From: Pseudonocardiales bacterium
Lineage (GTDB): Bacteria > Actinomycetota > Actinomycetes > Mycobacteriales > Pseudonocardiaceae
Assembly: GCA_019247305.1 (NCBI GenBank)
Contig: JAFAPC010000016.1
Coordinates: 1 to 64,000 of the forward strand
Length of the DNA stretch: 64,000 nt
Direction of reading: 5' to 3'
Part shown: positions 8,669 through 16,229 of the stretch, piece by piece
Layout of the letters: each line of letters opens with the position of its first letter
Position numbering within the stretch: the first letter of the stretch is position 1
Notes under the pieces: model-generated
The model's input: only the letters and a program-made list of their open reading frames with translations
Database searches by the model: none
Told to the model about the DNA's origin: nothing
Position numbers and translations under genes: made by a program

Positions 8669-9607
8669 ATGATCGCCATCGTTACCTCTAGGCTGCACCG
8701 GATGCCGCCATGGGACGACCGGGAGCGGGCGACGCTAGTCGCCCTCCTGCAGGAGCAACCGCAGGCCGCATCATGGCCAGGAGTCGCCGCCGAGATCATT
8801 GAAGCGGGCAGCGCGCGGTCGGTGTGGGACGCGCGCCATGAGCAGTCGCTTTTCGACCCCGAGACTCCTGCGCCGATTACGCAGGCCGCTCGCCAGATCG
8901 CCGGCTGGCGGGCCGCCGGGCTGGGCGTGCATACCTTCCGTGACGTGTCGTACCCGGCGCAGCTGCGCGAGATCCATCAGGTGCCACCCGTGCTCTTCAG
9001 CCGGGGCACGCTGCGCCCCGACGAACCGGCGGTGTCAGTGGTTGGATCCCGGCGGGCCTCTAAGCACAGCATGGACTGGGCATCGGAGGTGTCGGCAGCA
9101 TTGGTGGCAGCCGGGATCACCGTTGTCTCCGGTCTGGCGGCAGGCATTGACACCGTCGCTCATACCGCGGCGCTGGACGCCGGAGGGCGCACGGTCGCGG
9201 TGCTCGGCACCGGGATCAACCGGGTTTATCCCGCCGCAAACCGGGACCTGCAGGAGCGCATCGCCTGTACAGGCTTGGTGCTGTCCCAGTTCTGGCCCGA
9301 TGCCCCGGGTACCAAGAAGTCATTCCCGCTGCGCAACGCCACGATGAGCGGTTACGGTCGAGCTACGATCGTCGTCGAGGCGGGTGAGACCAGCGGCGCC
9401 CGAATCCAGGCGCGAATGGGCGTCGAGCATGGTCGGGCAGTGATTCTCCACGAGGGTGTGATGCGGGCGAACGAGTGGGCCGCAGCTCTGCAGCGCCGGC
9501 CGGGCGTGCACGTGGTGTCCGGCGTGGATGAGGCGCTGGGTGTCGTCGCCGCGCTGCGCCCCGATCTCGATGACCTCCTCAGCGGCGTGCTCGCCAGCGA
9601 CGGGTGA
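8669..9607 (+). CDS. DprA/Smf-like SLOG-domain protein, probably SOS-controlled
   Basis: This 312-residue protein has a short N-terminal helical region and a Rossmann-like SLOG/DprA core: SVVGSRRASKHS, VVSGLAAGIDTVAHTAAL, VAVLGTGINRVYPAANRDL and the closing VVEAGETSGARIQARMG. The canonical DprA segments RNRIISGLS and SGSLITA are replaced by RNATMSGYG and SGARIQAR, so this is a paralogue and not the housekeeping competence gene. A GGGAGGT Shine-Dalgarno at 8658-8664 supports ATG 8669 (ATG 8666 is also possible). The stop overlaps the start of a phosphoribosyltransferase remnant. Inference: a DNA-damage or anti-invader nucleotide/DNA sensor. Confidence 0.85.
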   Translation: MIAIVTSRLHRMPPWDDRERATLVALLQEQPQAASWPGVAAEIIEAGSARSVWDARHEQSLFDPETPAPITQAARQIAGWRAAGLGVHTFRDVSYPAQLREIHQVPPVLFSRGTLRPDEPAVSVVGSRRASKHSMDWASEVSAALVAAGITVVSGLAAGIDTVAHTAALDAGGRTVAVLGTGINRVYPAANRDLQERIACTGLVLSQFWPDAPGTKKSFPLRNATMSGYGRATIVVEAGETSGARIQARMGVEHGRAVILHEGVMRANEWAAALQRRPGVHVVSGVDEALGVVAALRPDLDDLLSGVLASDG

Positions 9608-10493
9608 GCCTCGGGGGCCGCCTGTCCGCCGCCGGGCGCAGAACGGTCTGCGAGCGGCTGGTCGCTGAGGTCGGGGGCTATCTGCGCAACGCGGTGCGCG
9701 AGCCGCACGTGACGTGTGCCGTGTGCGCGACGCCGATCAAACCTGCCTTCGACCTGTGCCTGCGCTGCCGACGCGACCAGCAGGAGTTCGGTGACGCTCT
9801 GGCGGATCTGGTGGTTCCCGTCTGCTACGGGATCCGGGGACGCCAGTCCGGGTACCTCATGCACAGCTACAAGGACCTCGAAGCGCCCGCCAGGCACACC
9901 AGACTCTGCTCAGCCTGCTGCTGCTCGCTGCGTTGGACCTCCATGGAAGGTGCATCGAGCACCGGTTCGGCCACGGCGTCGATGCCTGGGCGTTCGTGCC
10001 ATCCGTCCGCATCGGACCGGACCGGCAAGCATCCGCTGCATGTGGTGGCCCAGAGGGCGAGCCTGGCGCTCCCTGAGATCGAGCTTGTGACCGGTTCGCG
10101 CTCGCCGCAAACCGCCCTGTGCAAAATCGTCACATCCTGCTCATCGAGGACACCTGGGTCAGCGGCGGCAGCGCCCAGTCCGCGACCCTGACGCTGCGAG
10201 GTGGGGGAGCGGCGAACGTGACGATCCTGGCGCTCGCGCGCTGGCTGAAACCGGACGAGCCACCCACTAGTGATTTTGTGACGAACCGGCTCACCGAGGA
10301 CTACAACCCGCTCGTTTGTCCAGTCAACGGCCGGGTTGTACCGCCCACAGGTAGTGACTACCTGCGCAGGGCGCCCCCGGCGGCGTGCATGAGCCGCTCG
10401 TTCTGTCCTGAGTGTGCATGTCCACTCAAACCGTGTGCCAAGGTCTTACGCACGAGACCGATTGTGTCCCTGGACGGCGGCTGCACCAAGTGA
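9604..10493 (+). pseudogene. ComFC-like phosphoribosyltransferase, frameshifted
   Basis: The reading starts at GTG 9604 overlapping the DprA-like stop. An N-terminal zinc ribbon (CAVCATPI...CLRCRRD) is followed by the ComF-type core up to SYKDLEAPARHT. Homology then continues in other frames: LLSLLLLAALDLHG (about 9896-10020), GKHPLHVVAQRASLALPE (first frame again), and finally HILLIEDTWVSGGSAQSA, the PRPP-binding loop, from about 10095 to the stop at 10493. At least three frame changes are needed. The family uses PRPP and often sits beside DprA-like genes. Either decayed or damaged by sequencing indels. Confidence 0.8.
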
Positions 10494-10539
10494 CGGAATA
10501 TAGATACACGCTCGTACCATTGGCATGTCAGCTCCGAAC

Positions 10540-11061
10540 TCATCCCACATACCCATCCTGCAAGTACCGCACCTGTCCTGTGCGCAGCGCCTCTAGCGCC
10601 ACGGATACCCGCCGCCAGACGTAGGGGCGGAGTCGTTCCGTGGCCTGATCCTCGTCACAAAATTCGTACGTCCGCAGCTCGTCGTCAACGAGGCGCAGAG
10701 TCGCTATCTCAGTAGCACTCAGCACGCCGCCGTCAAAGATGAAGTTCAGCATGTCATCCCACGGGCCATGGGGTGCAACCCAATCGACGCACAACAGGTC
10801 GCCCACGTGAACTTCAAGGCCGAGTTCTTCTCTAAGCTCGCGTCGTGCGGCGTCAGGCAGCGGTTCGTTCACTTCAACCATGCCGCCGGGCATATCCCAA
10901 TCCGGCTTGTACTTGGGATCGACCAGGAGTATCCGGCCGTGCTGATCACGCAGCAGCACATCAACGCTGACACGTTTGCGGGCCTGCTTGGCGTTGCCTT
11001 CGGCAAGGTGGGCGTTCCATGCCTCGGGATCACGCTCATAGAGCGCACGTTCAGGACTCAC
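10540..11061 (-). CDS. Nudix hydrolase
   Basis: A complete Nudix box is present: GGMVEVNEPLPDAARRELRE followed by ELGLE, fitting Gx5Ex7REUxEExGU, so the enzyme should hydrolyse a nucleoside diphosphate linked to another moiety, with Mg2+. The substrate is unknown. GTG 11061 (protein VSPERALYERDPEAW, 173 residues) is chosen because AGGAG lies 8 bases upstream; an ATG at 11127 would add 22 residues with no family likeness. Downstream on the same strand there is only non-coding DNA up to the PRTase remnant; upstream is a broken regulator with which such Nudix genes are often paired in this group. Confidence 0.9.
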   Translation of the reverse strand: MSPERALYERDPEAWNAHLAEGNAKQARKRVSVDVLLRDQHGRILLVDPKYKPDWDMPGGMVEVNEPLPDAARRELREELGLEVHVGDLLCVDWVAPHGPWDDMLNFIFDGGVLSATEIATLRLVDDELRTYEFCDEDQATERLRPYVWRRVSVALEALRTGQVRYLQDGYVG

Positions 11062-11158
11062 TGGGGCATCTCCTAGTGACCGCTGGTGAATCTCCGCCGA
11101 TCTTTGGTCAGCCACTGGTAAAGCCACTGCCGCTCATGCAGGGCTTCGGCCAAGCACG

Positions 11159-11902
11159 TCAGGAACTCACTAACGACGCTGTTGGCGCGGTGGGACTGAA
11201 GAAGCCCATATCGAAGCGGCTGATCCACGGCGAGGATGGTTCGGTCGGTGACTTGTCAAGCGCCTCCTCAGCACGAATCAGCAGCTTTACGCACTCTCTG
11301 GATTCCTGGCGCCCAGCGAATCCACGTGCCTCCATTGCTAGCAAGCGTGCTTCCAAGTCAGGATGGGGGGCGGCGTTCTGAAGCACTGCCTGACCTTGCC
11401 GAGCGAGGGCAATCGCTTCATCAGGCTGGCTTAAGTGGTTCGCCAGATGGCTCATGCTACCGAGCACGTGTGCGCCTAGCTGGTGGTCACCGCCGATTTG
11501 GACAAGTGCCAGAGAGCGGCCAAAGTGTTGCTTGGCCGCTTGGCCACAACCGGCATCATGAGCCATCCATCCGGCCATCTCGGTCAATGCGGCGGCTGCC
11601 GTGAAGACCGTGCCGCTCTCCGTACCGTCGTCATCGCCAAACAGCCGGGGGATGCCGCTCGGGCCGTAGACAGCGTGGTGGTACGGGTGGGTGCGATAGG
11701 TCCGGGCCACCCAGCCCATGTGCTGGGCAGCGAATGCTGCTGTGAACTGCTCGGTCTGCCAGAACTCGGCAGGTACCTCGGGCGGGGCGATGAGCTTGTC
11801 GCGGGAGGCGCGTTCACACCGGGCGCACTGAAGGCCGGGGTTGTCTGCGGCCAGGTGGGTGCCACAGCGGCAGTAGCGGTGCCGTGCTGGCCGGGATGTC
11901 AC
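11159..11902 (-). pseudogene. Wrecked XRE/TPR-type transcriptional regulator
   Basis: The N-terminus carries a CxC...CxxC zinc-ribbon (CRCGTHL...CARCERAS) and WQTEQFTAAFAAQHMGWV, as in a Pseudonocardiaceae regulator family with ribbon, HTH and TPR parts. The helix-turn-helix is missing: AVYGPSGI runs straight into PRLFGDDDGTESGTV and then TPR-like repeats. The C-terminus ends abruptly in SPTAPTASLVSS, about 30 bases from the Nudix start, so the last repeats are also lost. A GTG at 11902 probably began the original gene. Without a DNA-binding motif it cannot work as a regulator. Confidence 0.6.
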
Positions 11903-11953
11903 GCGCGAACCTCCGTTCCGGAGTCTACCGGGCGTCCGGTGTCCATGATCCAT

Positions 11954-12303
11954 CTTCCTGACCAGCCAGGGTACCCTTGGCCGGTTGGTAGGTGGATACG
12001 CCTACCCGCTGTCCGACATATCCGAGGACAGGTCTGCCCGCTTGGCTGCTCTACGGCCCCAGAACCGGGTTGAACGCTGGGCTGGTTGTGCGTCCCTCGC
12101 CTCGGACGCATCCCCCACTTCCATCAGCTCTTGCGTTCCCCGGTCCTGGGTGCCGTCCAGCAGAACGAGAAGAGCGGGATTGCCCGGACATGGAGATTCA
12201 AGACTGGTAACCAGCCATGGGGCTTGGACGAAGCGTCCGGCGCGTTACCCCGGCGTCCAGCAGGAAAAGGCGGGCATGAGCGATCTGACGAGTACAACGA
12301 CCG
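11954..12303. other. Intergenic stretch without a supported gene
   Basis: Reading frames exist on both strands but show the composition of shadow frames and no family likeness. A possible Shine-Dalgarno (AGGAAAAGG) and ATG at 12276 open a 45-codon frame that I do not trust; see the small frame at 12304. Confidence 0.4.
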
Positions 12304-12435
12304 GTGAGCGCGTCGGACACTGTCCGTTTCAACGGCTACGCTCGGGACATGCTGCTGTCCCTCGCCACCGCCCCGCTCACGGGGCTGCGACACGACGTGT
12401 CCACGCTTTGTGACAGGGTAGGTGTCCGGCCGTAA
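12304..12435 (+). CDS. Possible 43-residue small protein
   Basis: GTG 12304 opens a frame reading VSASDTVRFNGYARDM, LLSLATAPLTGLRHD and VSTLCDRVGVRP to TAA 12433-12435. Third codon positions are strongly G/C, as in real genes here, and the peptide is free of the Arg/Pro/Ser bias of shadow frames. The overlapping frame from ATG 12276 has the better ribosome site, so a one-base frameshift may have split a slightly longer gene. Function unknown. Confidence 0.35.
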   Translation: MSASDTVRFNGYARDMLLSLATAPLTGLRHDVSTLCDRVGVRP

Positions 12436-12505
12436 TCACCACGGGGGCACGGAACGTACCCCCGTGGCTGACCATCCTTCTTACGCTGTCCCAGTGGATT
12501 AGGAG

Positions 12506-12760
12506 GTGATCCAGGTGTCGTTCGAGTTCAACGCTGTGCCGTACTCGGAACGGCGGCCCTTCGTGTGGGTCCCGCTTGCCGGTCAACGGCACGCTGTCCA
12601 CGGGCGGGACCGCGCCGTGCCGTTGGGCAGTCCAATGCACACCCTCTGCGGGGCCGCCCACCCGCGAAGCTCTGCCGGCGACCCGGAGTGGCTCTGGCCT
12701 ACCTGCGAGCCGTGCTGGGAGGAGGCATGCAAGATCACCGGAATTCATCCTCGCCAGTGA
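12506..12760 (+). CDS. Small zinc-finger-like protein
   Basis: Up to 84 residues: FVWVPLAGQRHAV, then HTLCGAAHPRS and WLWPTCEPCWEEAC. The paired His/Cys (HTLC, CxxC) could bind one zinc ion. Similar short proteins occur near XRE-type regulators in Pseudonocardiaceae, from memory, with no known function. GTG 12506 or the in-frame GTG at 12515 may be the start; the latter lies nearer the first conserved residues. It ends 15 bases from the convergent hemC stop. Confidence 0.65.
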   Translation: MIQVSFEFNAVPYSERRPFVWVPLAGQRHAVHGRDRAVPLGSPMHTLCGAAHPRSSAGDPEWLWPTCEPCWEEACKITGIHPRQ

Positions 12761-12775
12761 TTGACCCACCGGCCC

Positions 12776-13702
12776 TTAGTGCGCGATGGCGTCGATGAGC
12801 GCTCGAGCGCCCTGACGGAGCAGGTCGGCGCCGACGAAGTACCCCAGGGCTGCGGGGTCGTCGGCCACGCCCCATTGGTGGGAATCGAGCCACTGGCTGC
12901 CGTCCAGGCTGAACACCTTGGCGCGTAGCGAAAGCTTGCCGTTGGGCTCGGTGCTGGCGTAGCCCGCGATGGGTGAGTTGCAGTGGCCCTGCAGCGCGTG
13001 CAGCATGGCGCGCTCAGCGGTGGCATGCCGGTGGGATTCGGCGTCGTTGAGCGCGGCGCCCAGCGTCCGGACCTCGGTGTCGGTGGCGCGGCACTGCAAC
13101 GCGATGATGCCCGCGCCGATCGCCGGGCACATCGTCTGCAGCGGCAGGATCTCGGTGATCCGGTCGGCCTCATCGACCCGGTACAGGCCGGCTACCGCGG
13201 CCACGATCGCGTCGAAGTGGCCTTCTTCCAGCCGCATCAGGCGAGTGTTGACGTTGCCTCGCAACGGTTTGATCTCCACGTGCGGATAGTGCAGCCGGAG
13301 TTGGGCGCCACGGCGCACCGCGCTGGTGCCGATGACGGCACCAGCAGGCAGATCAGCCAGCGGAGCACCGGTGCGGGAGATCACGGCGTCGCGGATGTCT
13401 TCCCGGGGCAGATAGGCGGCGACGGCTAGCCCTTCGGGCACGGGAACGTCGCCGGGAATGTCTTTGAGGCAGTGCACCGCGAGGTCGATCGAGCCGTCGA
13501 GCAGGTTACGGTCGATCTCACGGACGAACGCACCCTTGCCGCCCAGCTTCGCAAGGTCACCCATCCACTGGTCACCACTGGTCGTGATCTTGACCAGCTC
13601 GGTGGTGACCGTGGGGTCCAGCGCTTCCAAGGCGGTGACGACCTGCTCGGCTTGGTGCAGAGCCATCGGGCTCGAGCGGGTGCCGATTCGCACGTGCGGC
13701 AT
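12776..13702 (-). CDS. hemC: Hydroxymethylbilane synthase (porphobilinogen deaminase), divergent form
   Basis: A 308-residue protein starting MPHVRIGTRSSPMALHQA. Conserved substrate-binding parts are visible: KGAFVREID, HCLKDIP with the catalytic Asp, GTSAVRRGAQL, LRGNVNTRL and GHCNSPIAGYA with the Cys that holds the dipyrromethane cofactor. It polymerises four porphobilinogens for haem, sirohaem and corrin synthesis. No other hem gene lies nearby, and the sequence deviates from the usual actinobacterial enzyme (for example GTRSSPMAL instead of GTRGSxLA), so it may be a second copy serving a special purpose. Its neighbour upstream is a Gly-rich small peptide gene. Confidence 0.9.
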   Translation of the reverse strand: MPHVRIGTRSSPMALHQAEQVVTALEALDPTVTTELVKITTSGDQWMGDLAKLGGKGAFVREIDRNLLDGSIDLAVHCLKDIPGDVPVPEGLAVAAYLPREDIRDAVISRTGAPLADLPAGAVIGTSAVRRGAQLRLHYPHVEIKPLRGNVNTRLMRLEEGHFDAIVAAVAGLYRVDEADRITEILPLQTMCPAIGAGIIALQCRATDTEVRTLGAALNDAESHRHATAERAMLHALQGHCNSPIAGYASTEPNGKLSLRAKVFSLDGSQWLDSHQWGVADDPAALGYFVGADLLRQGARALIDAIAH

Positions 13703-13718
13703 GTCGGAACCTTACGCG

Positions 13719-13794
13719 CACGATGCCCAAGCATCCGTAAGACCCTGCGTGGATGGCCCGCACGGTGCCCAAGCATCCCTGAGACCGTGCGTGG
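13719..13794. repeat. Two 34-bp imperfect direct repeats, 42-bp period
   Basis: The units at 13719-13752 and 13761-13794 both contain TGCCCAAGCATCC and end in TGCGTGG, differing at four positions. They lie directly upstream of hemC and could be regulator sites or a leftover repetitive element. Confidence 0.6.
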
Positions 13795-13945
13795 CGGCTA
13801 GGTAGTGCCCGGCTGAGTTTTAGGGGGCGATGCAGGTTTTCCTGCGGCGTTCTGCTGGTCAGAGTAGGGGTAAGCCGAATCGGCAGGCAGTCGGTGAGGT
13901 GTTTTCGTTCCCGGCCCATCGCGGGCCATGGTGAGGAGGATCTGG

Positions 13946-14200
13946 ATGTCTGACGCACTGAGCTTCGCCGAGCTCCACGGCCAGCACGCGGAGCTGCTTT
14001 CCCCCCGTACCGTGCTCTCCCTGCTCAGCACCGGCGTCGGTGAGGGCGGCGACGGCGGTCATGCTGGCGTTGGCGGCCCCGGTCGGGGTGGCCTCGTGGG
14101 GCTCAACGGGGTGAACATCGACGCGCTGAGCGGCGGCTTCAACAGCGCTGCCGACGGCGTGGGCAGCGCCGGTGGCAGCGCTCACGGCAGCCGCGCCTGA
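13946..14200 (+). CDS. Gly-rich small peptide with leader-like N-terminus
   Basis: Eighty-four residues from ATG 13946, with a strong Shine-Dalgarno (GAGGAGGA, 13932-13939). The first 27 residues, containing SFAELHGQHAELL and PRTVLSLLS, are ordered and charged; the rest is rich in Gly, Ala and Ser with GGDGGHAGVGGPGRGG and ends HGSRA. I recall similar actinobacterial small proteins with an ELLPARTVLS-like block followed by a Gly-rich tail, but not a proven function. The split into a leader and a low-complexity core resembles a ribosomal peptide precursor. No obvious modifying enzyme is adjacent apart from the flanking hemC and oxidoreductase genes. Confidence 0.65.
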   Translation: MSDALSFAELHGQHAELLSPRTVLSLLSTGVGEGGDGGHAGVGGPGRGGLVGLNGVNIDALSGGFNSAADGVGSAGGSAHGSRA

Positions 14201-14223
14201 GCCAGCGCCAGGTGAGAGGGCGG

Positions 14224-15300
14224 CTAGAGGTCAAGGACGATCCGGCCACCGCGGCTTCGGGACACGCAGATCGTCATGGTGTCGGTACGTTCACGGTCGG
14301 TCAGCACCCGGTCGCGGTGGTCGATCTCCCCGGAGATCACCCGAGTCCGGCAGGTTCCGCAGAAGCCCTGTTGGCACGAATAGGCGATGCCGGGCACCGT
14401 GTGCCGGATGACGTCGAGCGCGGACCGGTCGGCGGGCACGGTGAGCACGCGATTGCTGTGCCGCAACGCGATCTCGAACGGCACGCCGTCCAGAATCGGC
14501 GGCGCGGAGAACCGTTCGACGTGCAACTCTCCCGCCGCGCTGGTCGCGAAGTCCCGACGGACACTGGCGATCATGGGGGCGGGGCCGCAGCAGTACACCG
14601 CGGCCCCGTTCGGCGCATGCGCCAACAGTTCGGCACCCGAGGTGGGAAAGCCGTACTGGTCGTACGGGCGGATCCGCACCCGGGTCGGGTCCAGGGCGGT
14701 GAGCTCGTCGAGGAAGGGCATCGACTCCCGGGAGCGCCCGGTGTACACCAGCTGCCACGGCGCAGCGCCGCCCGCCGCGTGCTTGACCATGGGCAGGATC
14801 GGTGTGATGCCGATCCCGCCCGCGAGGAACAGGTACCCGGCTGCGGGCACGTACGGGAAAGCGTTGCGGGGACCGCGAACGGTCAGTGCGCTGCCGATGC
14901 GAACCGATGCGTGCAACTCCCGCGAACCACCAGCACCCACTGGGAGATGTCGCACCGCGATCCGGTAGGAGCGGCTCTCGGCCGGGTCGCCGCACAGCGA
15001 GTACTGGCGACGCCGCCCGGAGGGCAGCAGCACGTCAAGGTGACTGCCCGGTTGCCAGCGGGGCAGCTCCGCACCCCCGACGGCGGCCAGGCGGAAGCTG
15101 AGGACGCCCTGCGCCTCGACGCGGACGTCGTCCACCACCAGACGCAGGTCACGATCGACCTGCTGGATCGGGGGGCGCCGCCGGTAGGCGCCCTTGGTGA
15201 GCAACTCATAACCGGTGATGACGGCACCGATCGCTTGGAACAGCCGGTCGGGATGCTGCCGGCCCCGCAAGTCGGACGGGGCGACCCAGGTGGCACCCAT
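14224..15300 (-). CDS. Ferredoxin-reductase type oxidoreductase with C-terminal [2Fe-2S] domain
   Basis: A 358-residue protein from MGATWVAPSD. Order of domains: FAD-binding (RRQYSLCGDP, residues ~100), NAD(P)-binding (GGIGITPILPM and YCCGPAPMI) and a plant-type ferredoxin domain at the C-terminus with CQQGFCGTC and a fourth Cys in TICVS. This is the VanB/phthalate dioxygenase reductase layout, passing electrons from NAD(P)H to a partner oxygenase. The start codon lies one base past the stop of the upstream diiron-type protein gene, and that coupling suggests the two work together as reductase and oxygenase. Confidence 0.92.
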   Translation of the reverse strand: MGATWVAPSDLRGRQHPDRLFQAIGAVITGYELLTKGAYRRRPPIQQVDRDLRLVVDDVRVEAQGVLSFRLAAVGGAELPRWQPGSHLDVLLPSGRRRQYSLCGDPAESRSYRIAVRHLPVGAGGSRELHASVRIGSALTVRGPRNAFPYVPAAGYLFLAGGIGITPILPMVKHAAGGAAPWQLVYTGRSRESMPFLDELTALDPTRVRIRPYDQYGFPTSGAELLAHAPNGAAVYCCGPAPMIASVRRDFATSAAGELHVERFSAPPILDGVPFEIALRHSNRVLTVPADRSALDVIRHTVPGIAYSCQQGFCGTCRTRVISGEIDHRDRVLTDRERTDTMTICVSRSRGGRIVLDL

Positions 15301-15301
15301 G

Positions 15302-16198
15302 TCAGGCCGCCGCTGCGCGAGCCGCAGGGGAGGTGGCGAGGTAGGCGAGCGCCTGGCTGGTGGAGTACTCCTGCGACGGGTGGTATGCAGGTCGGGCATA
15401 CTGGAGAACCTGCCAGATCACCCAACGCGCTGAGGGCAGCAGGCGCCGGTGGGTGGCGCGGAAGAAGTGCCGCCAGCGGGGTGGGACCCGGCCACCCAGC
15501 TCGGGGTCCAGGCGCATCAGGAAAACCACCCCGCGCACCCACAGCCACAGCATGATCGGCGCCGTGATCAGCATGGCGCGCACTCGCCGCAGGTACCGGC
15601 CGTCGAGGTGGCTGAACAGGTCAAAGGCCACCGCGCGATGGGTGACCTCCTCCGCGCCGTGCCAGCGCAGCAGGTCCATCATGGTGGCGTCAGCCTGGGC
15701 GGCATCGAGCGCGGTGGCGTTGAGCGCCCAATGCCCCAGCATCGCCGTGATGTGCTCGATCGCCGCGATGATCGCCACACGCTCGATCATCCATTCTTCG
15801 CCTCGCCGGGCGGGCAGGTCGCGATCGCCGAGCGCTTTCTCGAACATCCAGCTGATTTGCTGGACGTAGGGGTCGGTGTCGATGCCCATGGCCTGCCAAT
15901 GATCGAGCACGCCCTGGTGGGAGCTGGCGTGAATCGCTTCCTGCTCGATGAAACCCAGAACCTCCTCCTGCAACTTATCGTCTTTGATCAGGGGAACGGC
16001 CTGCGTGAACACGTCGACGAACCACCGCTCGCCCGCGGGCAGCAGCAGGTGCAACACGTTGATGGTGTGCGTGACCAATGGCTCGTTGGGCACCCAATGT
16101 GTGGGCAGTTCGGCCCAGTCAAAAGTGACGTCTCGGGGCTGGAGCACGAGGTTTTCGGGTTCGTCCCACCGTGAGACAGTGCCGCGATGACCAAACAT
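15302..16198 (-). CDS. COG3687-type metal-dependent hydrolase (ferritin-like, probable diiron)
   Basis: The 298-residue protein contains the ligand motifs EQEAIHASSH, EHITAML and HGAEEVTHRAVAFD, matching the predicted metal-dependent hydrolase family COG3687, which resembles diiron helical bundles. It also has a hydrophobic segment near residue 210 (MLITAPIMLWLWVRGVVFL). The gene is followed immediately by a reductase that could feed electrons to the metal centre, so an oxygenase role seems more likely than hydrolysis; that is inference. ATG 16198 begins MFGHRGTVSRW. Confidence 0.82.
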   Translation of the reverse strand: MFGHRGTVSRWDEPENLVLQPRDVTFDWAELPTHWVPNEPLVTHTINVLHLLLPAGERWFVDVFTQAVPLIKDDKLQEEVLGFIEQEAIHASSHQGVLDHWQAMGIDTDPYVQQISWMFEKALGDRDLPARRGEEWMIERVAIIAAIEHITAMLGHWALNATALDAAQADATMMDLLRWHGAEEVTHRAVAFDLFSHLDGRYLRRVRAMLITAPIMLWLWVRGVVFLMRLDPELGGRVPPRWRHFFRATHRRLLPSARWVIWQVLQYARPAYHPSQEYSTSQALAYLATSPAARAAAA

Positions 16199-16229
16199 CC
16201 GCTGATCTCCCTTCCGGGTGATAAAAGCG

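Noticed and set aside
8669-9607. Reading the DprA-like gene as the housekeeping competence gene dprA
   Set aside because: Key DprA segments differ and the neighbours of canonical actinobacterial dprA (Mg-chelatase-like comM, xerC) are absent.
11159-11902. Calling the regulator intact
   Set aside because: The helix-turn-helix and the C-terminal repeats are missing compared with the family pattern.
14212-15555. 447-codon frame on the plus strand opposite the ferredoxin-reductase gene
   Set aside because: No domain, shadow composition, and the minus strand encodes a full FAD/NAD/[2Fe-2S] protein.
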